From the NCBI GenBank assembly GCA_964036315.1, contig OZ038509.1:34084999-34148998 (forward strand): DNA of 64,000 nt, in the 5' to 3' direction. This stretch comes from Acanthosepion esculentum. Lineage: Eukaryota > Mollusca > Cephalopoda > Sepiida > Sepiidae. Position numbers and translations under genes: made by a program. How positions within the stretch are numbered: position 1 is the first letter of the stretch; each line of letters starts with the position of its first letter. The notes under the pieces were generated by a model. The model was not told the origin of the DNA, did no database searches, and worked only from the letters and a program-made list of their open reading frames with translations. Shown here one piece after another: positions 58,943 to 64,000 of this stretch.

Positions 58943-59574
58943 TATGTCATCGCGAATTCAAGACCAGCCAGCATCGTATCCATAATTTGTTGAAACACAC
59001 TTGGAGCTACCTTCAACCCGAACGGCAAACGTTTTAAGTTGTATAGCCCTCTATGTGTATTGATAGTTAGATACTTTGTACATTCTTCCTCGACTTTGAC
59101 TTGTAAATAAGCTTCGGACAGATCAATTTTCGAGAAAATTTTTCCTCCATTCAACCTCGAGAAAATTTCTTAGGCGTAGGAAGAGGATAGCTGTGGTCCT
59201 TTAGACATTCATTCAACCCCGTTGAAAAATCAGCGCATACTCTTATTTTCTTATTTTTCTTTTTTACGTACACCGTGAGTGACGCCCACTCAGAGTAATC
59301 TACTTTTATAATTACTCCAATCTCTTTTAGTCTTTGTAATTCTTTGTCTATCATTTCCAATGACGAAAATGGTGCCTTTCTTTTCTGCTTAAACACTGGT
59401 TTTGCATTATCCTTTAACTCGAACTTTACTTCAGTCTTAGTACAGCAACCTAGTCCGTCAGCAAATACTTCCTGAAATTCATCTTTTAAGTCTTCAACGA
59501 ATTTTCCTGTCTGTCTGCTATTTTCTATATTCGACACATTTAAGTTTCTACAAAACGTGTTAATTGTTTTTTTT
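58943..59574 (-). pseudogene. Gypsy reverse transcriptase fingers and palm
   Basis: Minus-strand reading: FQEVFADGLGCCTKTEVKFE, APFSSLEMIDKELQRLKEIG, SEWASLTVYVKKKNKKIRV, DHSYPLPTPKKFSRG, then after a shift at about 59175 KIFSKIDLSEAYLQVKVEEE (motif A Asp) and LPFGLKVAPSVFQQIMDTML. At the next expected block, the DD of the YXDD site is reached only after a frame change and loss of about 10 bases. The active site is therefore broken. Confidence 0.9.
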
Positions 59575-59925
59575 CCATAAATTGAATAACACAATCCAGT
59601 CAATACCAAATAAATTTGAATTTCTTCCAGATATGACGTAGGTTTTTGCCTTGTACGTTTTATCGTCAAATGACACTTTCGCGTAAAATTCTCCTTTGAA
59701 TTTTAGCTTTCTTCCAGAAACACCTCTGGCCCTTTTCTGAGTGTTTTGTAGTTTTGGTTGTCCAATTTTCTTCCATGTACCTTCGTCGATTATAGATATG
59801 TCACTTCCGGTATCAAGCAGACAGCTTGTAGTTCGACAATTTACTTTAACGTCTACATACTTTCTTCCTTCATTATTTGTATCTCTATTAGATACAACTG
59901 TATTTATCCATTTGGACTTCTGATG
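59575..59925 (-). pseudogene. Gypsy aspartic protease
   Basis: The minus strand reads VKVNCRTTSCLLDTGSDISI, where DTGS (59803-59814) is the retroviral-type aspartic protease active site. It continues through KLKFKGEFYAKVSFDDKTY and NLFGIDWI. The domain is about 110 residues, intact up to a frameshift in an A run at about 59567-59574, which also breaks the link to reverse transcriptase. Confidence 0.85.
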
Positions 59926-59929
59926 TTTT

Positions 59930-60916
59930 TTTTCTTTATGACCTTTTCGACCGCATTCATAACATATTTTATTTCTAAAATAACACTTACTTGTAGCATG
60001 GTTTATTCCACCACAAGCTTGGCAGTAGTATTTTACTTCCTTGTGGATTCATTGTTTAACTCTTTACTTGGGCAATATTTTTCTCCTCTATACTTATATT
60101 GTCCCGTTTTATATTGAGTAATTTCTGACATTCCTCCGTAACTTTCTGTAACGTTACTTCTGTATCTTGTTCCATATTTGCCAGTATTCTTGAACGAATT
60201 TCTTTATCCTTTGTTGCAGTTAACCCTTGAGCAAAAATTAAGCACTTAAACATGTCTTCTTTAATTTCTTTGATCTTGAATAATTCACACTGAGAATTCA
60301 CTTTTCCTGCGTATGAAATAAAGTCGTCTTCTTCCTGTTTAACCATATTTAAACATTTATAACGTGTAAGAAAAACACTTTCACGTTCACCAAATATTTT
60401 AGACAATATTTCAATCGTTTCTTTGAACGATATATCCTCCGGCTTCTGATGTAGAATGAAATTAGTGTACTTGGTGTTTTCCTGAGCACCTAATTTTTGT
60501 AATGGTAATATAATTTTGTCTTCGTCAGACCATAACTGACATCTTTTTGAAAAAATTGTTTCGTACCGTCAGAAGTAAGCTGGAAAAGTTACACCTTCCA
60601 TAGGTTTGTAATGGAATTCTGAAAGTGAATTAGTAATCCTTTCAGCAGAGAAAAATCTTGATCCTTCCTTTTGATCGACTTGTTTTGTTAATATCTTTTC
60701 CAAGACTTCTTGCTGCTTTAAAATTTGATTTTGTAAGTCTAACTGCTGTTTCTGCTGTTCCTGCAGTTGTATCTGTTGTTGTTGTTGATACTGTAATTGT
60801 TGTAGTTGCAATAATTCGATTTGTTTTTGAATCGATTTATTTTGTTCTTCCCAATGTGTCTGTTGCTGCTGCATAGCAGAACACATGGTTTTCGAAAATT
60901 CCAAGAACTCTTCCAT
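59930..60916 (-). pseudogene. Gypsy gag with two zinc knuckles
   Basis: It starts MEEFLEFSKTMCSAM at 60916. Residues 15-70 are a Gln-rich coiled-coil-like stretch with QQQQQ runs. A nonsense codon (TGA, CGA-type CpG decay) follows FPAYF at about 60570; the same frame goes on with KIFGERESVFLTRYKCLNMV and similar capsid-type sequence to 60056. After another shift, CQACGGINHATSKC is a perfect CX2CX4HX4C knuckle. The second, CYECGRKGHKEKKH, has His in place of the last Cys. It packages element RNA in the family. Confidence 0.85.
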
Positions 60917-61190
60917 TTTACTTTTTTAAGGCACAACAAAAATATAAATCAAAATCACTGTACCTTTAGTCGATAAACTAGTCCAGCAACTGGTAAAAAC
61001 GTATTATTCGACGTTTGACTTGGTCGTCGCTGTTATCTTTGGAGGAGTGTCTTTTTTCACTCCTGGTTCGATACTATTAAATTACCATGTGAGTTTATTT
61101 TGAATTTACGTTCGCCGCTGTTATATAGTCTAGTGAGTTGTTTTCGAATCCTCGTAGTCACTGTTATGTTGTGTCTTGAGTTATTTTCGA

Positions 61191-61203
61191 ATCCTCGTCG
61201 CCA
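61191..61203 (-). promoter_or_regulatory. Primer-binding site for tRNA-Ser
   Basis: Minus-strand TGGCGACGAGGAT lies one base downstream of the 5' LTR. It complements ATCCTCGTCGCCA, the 3' end of animal tRNA-Ser(GCT). A degenerate second copy (ATCCTCGTAGTCA on the plus strand) sits 43 bp further in, within a tandem repeat. Confidence 0.8.
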
Positions 61204-61204
61204 C

Positions 61205-61608
61205 TGTTATAACGCAAGTGGCGTGTCATTCTATTATTGAGTATCGTCGGTGTATATCCACTGAAGTTACTACATTTATTACATTGGATATACGTCGACG
61301 ACAGTCAATAGAAGGATGACAAACTTTTATATCGTGGATTATACGATATAAACAACAAAGTAATCCCGAGTGGAAAGATTACAATAACACAAGAAATCAT
61401 ATAACAAATAACAATGGTTTATTGTACGTAAAGTACAAATGAGCAAGAGTTCGTAATACTAAGGAAAACAGGTGATAAGTCACGGAGGTTCGTAAGGGTC
61501 GCCTTCGCTCTCTCTGTCTGTCTCACTTTCGCCTTCTTCAATAGCTCGTCAGTCTTTTATAGACTGACCAATCCATGTCGGAGTGTTCCAGGTTGTTCCA
61601 CTATAACA
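61205..61608 (-). mobile_element. Gypsy element 5' LTR
   Basis: The 404-bp partner of 56374-56779. On the minus strand it starts TGTTATAGTGG and ends TTATAACA, so the short inverted ends are TGTTATA/TATAACA. No clear 5-bp target duplication joins the outer flanks (CGCAC at 56369-56373 versus CAAAC at 61609-61613). The near-identity of the two LTRs contrasts with the heavily mutated coding region. Confidence 0.9.
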
Positions 61609-62085
61609 CAAACCACTTGGGTGATTTCACTGTCATGCAAAATCACCTTGAAACTCATAAGCATCTACCTGTCCCAATTAGAAGAATTCTTGTTGATAGC
61701 ACTACCATTCTAAAGAAATCTTACTGACGATTCCTGAAGATAAGTTCTTTATATGAATAAATTCAAGCAACGCTTCAACCTTACCATATTTGACAATGAT
61801 AATTCTGTGTTGTCACCCCAGCATAGAATCACAACCACATTTTTTGGCACAGTTTATAATTAGTCTATTTTCACACAATAAAACTTAGAAGAGAACCATA
61901 TTAACAACGAACGCCTTGGAAATGTCGAATAAATGGGACAAAACAGTTTAATCATGATGGACAATTTTTGCATTCTCTTAGACCACTCACACATCTTGCA
62001 AAAGCAAAAGTGTAAGCGCATTAGACAAATCTAATAAAAAATCTATAAGATTTTCTTAATCTCTCGCATTCAACAAGACACACAC
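61609..62085. other. No recognisable gene
   Basis: Non-coding flank of the Gypsy element. Confidence 0.5.
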
Positions 62086-62132
62086 ATATCTATCTATGTA
62101 GCTAGCTAGCTATCTCCTCTCTCTCTCTCCCT

Positions 62133-62137
<5 letters not shown>

Positions 62138-62176
<39 letters not shown>

Positions 62177-62283
62177 GTGTTTGCTTTTGACCATTTTCCG
62201 TTTTTCTTCCCTTATTCGAGATTTCCTTTCATCTAAATTTTTAGGTTTTTTGTCAAAACTGTATCTCTTAACACCAACAATGC

Positions 62284-62366
<83 letters not shown>

Positions 62367-62370
62367 CGTG
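62138..62370. repeat. Two (TA)n tracts and (TG)n
   Basis: TA runs at 62138-62175 and 62287-62347, the second followed by TG then GC. Confidence 0.95.
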
Positions 62371-62539
62371 CGCGCTGAACGATATTTTATATTTTAAATT
62401 TAAATTTGAAATTCTCTGCGTCCTGCCATCTTTGTGCGCATGTGGAGTTTCATCAACGTAGACATCACTTTAGTTCACTGAAACCCTGGAGGACGAAACG
62501 TGTTTACACGAAAACCATTCCAATTTTTATAATTTTTAC

Positions 62540-62548
<9 letters not shown>
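62371..62548. other. Non-coding; GACGAAACGTG stem-loop-like sequence near 62491
   Basis: GGACGAAACGTGTTTACACG at 62491-62510 resembles the 3' half of a hammerhead (GAAAC plus helix III CGTGT/ACACG), but there is no CTGANGA box upstream at the right spacing. Confidence 0.35.

Positions 62549-62620
<72 letters not shown>
62549..62620. repeat. (TA)n microsatellite
   Basis: About 36 TA units. Confidence 0.95.
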
Positions 62621-62624
<4 letters not shown>

Positions 62625-63455
62625 CAGTGAGTTAGTGTGGGTTTTATTGTGATACCACATAAGATCTTTGAGCAAATGCTTTTGGTCCGAAAAGAGTAGA
62701 GTGTATGCATTCCCAATAGCAGTGCATCTGTAGCTGTAAATGTGTAAGAGATTTAGCAATAGAAAAAAATGATTTTGGGGAAATCAGGCTTCTCGTGCCC
62801 ACTATTATTAATCTTTCCAATATGGATATGAGTTTCCTTCCAACCCTTTTTAATACGATAATGTGGAATGTCAGCATCTTGATTATATCATTATTTTATC
62901 TCCTGTGCTAATCATTTTTTTTGTAGTAAGTTTTCAAGTGATGTTTTAACATCTAGTCAAGCTCTGTGATTTTGTTGCGTCTGTTGATAAGGTCTTCTTT
63001 AAAATCTAAATTATCCATTCGACTGAAGTTATTTTTCATCAATTATATGAGAAAACTTTTGTACATAGATGAAAGTTTACTTTTCTGATTGAGTTAGACG
63101 CCATGACTGACATCCATCTGAGATTCTAGATCTGACGAAGCTACGTCTTGATCACACGAGAAGATGAGTCAAGTGTTCAAGCCATTAATTTTGTTTTGTA
63201 GTACACTCAACGCATCCTATCCTCTGTTCAATTTCCTTATCTCCTATATAAACTTTGTTATAACAGATCTTGACACTGAGGTATTTTAAGCATTTAGAAT
63301 GTATCGATTTCACATTCTGAATTTTTATGATGGATTCAGTGTAGTGTCAGTATCAGAAATGGAAATTAATGAAATTAGTGAAAAGGAGTTCAGTGTTAAG
63401 CATCCATTTTGACAGAGAGGCAGAGAAATTGACATACATAAACAATGTCAGGCAG
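62621..63455. other. No recognisable gene
   Basis: Non-coding; short frames only. Confidence 0.5.
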
Positions 63456-63461
63456 TCAAGC

Positions 63462-63517
63462 ACACACACACACACGCACATACACACGCACACACATACA
63501 CACACACACACACACAG

Positions 63518-63571
<54 letters not shown>
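63462..63571. repeat. (CA)n followed by (TA)n microsatellite
   Basis: CA repeats with interruptions, then TA repeats. Confidence 0.95.
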
Positions 63572-63573
<2 letters not shown>

Positions 63574-63664
63574 AAGTATAGGATTGGTGTAGACAGAATA
63601 AAATTCCAATCACCAAAAACACTATTCTTAAAAGAGTGCTCAATACAGAGTAGAGCAAATATTA

Positions 63665-63800
63665 TTTATTCAAAAATTATAACATAAACATGTTATAACA
63701 TCACTAAAAAAATAACCACTTTGTTTCAACGCTCCTGGTGTCTTATCAAGTGATGATGTTGAATGTAGAATAAAGAGTTTTAAAAGGTTCAAATGGAAAT
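63665..63800 (-). repeat. Dispersed repeat shared with 22740-22885
   Basis: AACATAAACATGTTATAA, CACTTTGTTTCAACGCTCCT and TATCAAGTGATGATG match the copy at 22740-22885 in order. Minus strand reads TTGATAAGACACCAGGAGCG then TTGAAAC. Probably the 3' end of a transposon; the rest of the window to 64000 has no gene. Confidence 0.65.
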
Positions 63801-64000
63801 TAATTCAGAGAGTTCGAGTATGTAATTCTGTATATTCCCCTTGTTATTTATAGCTTAATGAAAAATTGGAAATCCTTAGATTTAAAGACAAGCTCCATCT
63901 CTTAAATCAAAGGAATGAACACACTGTTAACTGTAAGGATAGCTCAAAATTTAACTTATTATATGGGTAATAATATTTTCGATGATAATGAAATGTTATT

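Noticed and set aside
62485..62515. GACGAAACGTG...ACACG as a hammerhead
   Set aside because: Good 3' half and helix III, but no CTGANGA box at the required position.
63131..63165. CTGACGA near 63131 as a hammerhead
   Set aside because: The following box reads GAGAAG, not GAAA, and no helix III or cleavage triplet is placed correctly.

Overview
The window looks like intergenic or intronic DNA of a lophotrochozoan animal, most probably a cephalopod mollusc. It is AT-rich and carries about 30 long (TA)n tracts. Its repeat mix (Penelope-like elements with GIY-YIG ends, CR1-like and Tx1-like LINEs, Tc1/mariner, Gypsy, tRNA- and 5S-derived SINEs) fits octopus-type genomes. The species call is inference. 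I found no host protein-coding gene, rRNA gene or convincing functional tRNA gene. Nearly every longer open reading frame is either transposon-derived or an artefact of (TA)n/(TG)n repeats read as poly Ile-Tyr or Cys-Val.

Layout. 0-10.3 kb: the tail of a LINE, two related ~1.2 kb LTR-like repeats (187-1432 and 9080-10294), a decayed CR1-like LINE (3.7-4.7 kb), half of a TA-flanked MITE and a hAT-like MITE. 10.5-13 kb: a stem-loop repeat carrying a hammerhead-like core, then the C-terminal part of a Penelope-like element (PLE). 13.4-15.3 kb: a Tc1 transposon with inner and outer inverted repeats and a dead transposase. 15.3-19.4 kb: pieces of one LINE family in both orientations, a tRNA-derived SINE and a small palindrome. 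24.2-25.3 kb: a 5S rRNA-derived SINE beside a foldback element. 26.4-28.4 kb: a second PLE remnant followed by two hammerhead ribozyme motifs on the minus strand. 30.4 kb: a complete TA-flanked palindromic MITE. 32.5 kb: a second 5S-derived SINE. 33.3-38.4 kb: a GC-rich, almost intact LINE of the Tx1/L1 group. 39.9-44.8 kb: duplicated unclassified repeats, a CR1-like fragment, and tRNA-like sequences inside foldback or direct repeats. 50.4-54.7 kb: a long PLE (reverse transcriptase plus GIY-YIG) interrupted by a 278-bp insertion. 55.2-55.9 kb: a mariner-like relic. 56.37-61.61 kb: a full-length but dead Gypsy LTR retrotransposon on the minus strand, with both LTRs, a tRNA-Ser primer site, gag, protease, RT/RNase H and integrase.

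None of the coding units forms an operon or a host pathway. They are independent parasites inserted next to and inside one another. The most interesting signal is a set of hammerhead self-cleaving ribozyme motifs. The one at 28068-28110 (minus) keeps the complete catalytic core and all three helices. Two others, at 10553-10590 (plus) and 27422-27466 (minus), share a second, related core sequence. They point to PLE- or retrozyme-like small RNAs in this genome. All calls are from reading the sequence; no database search or folding program was run.
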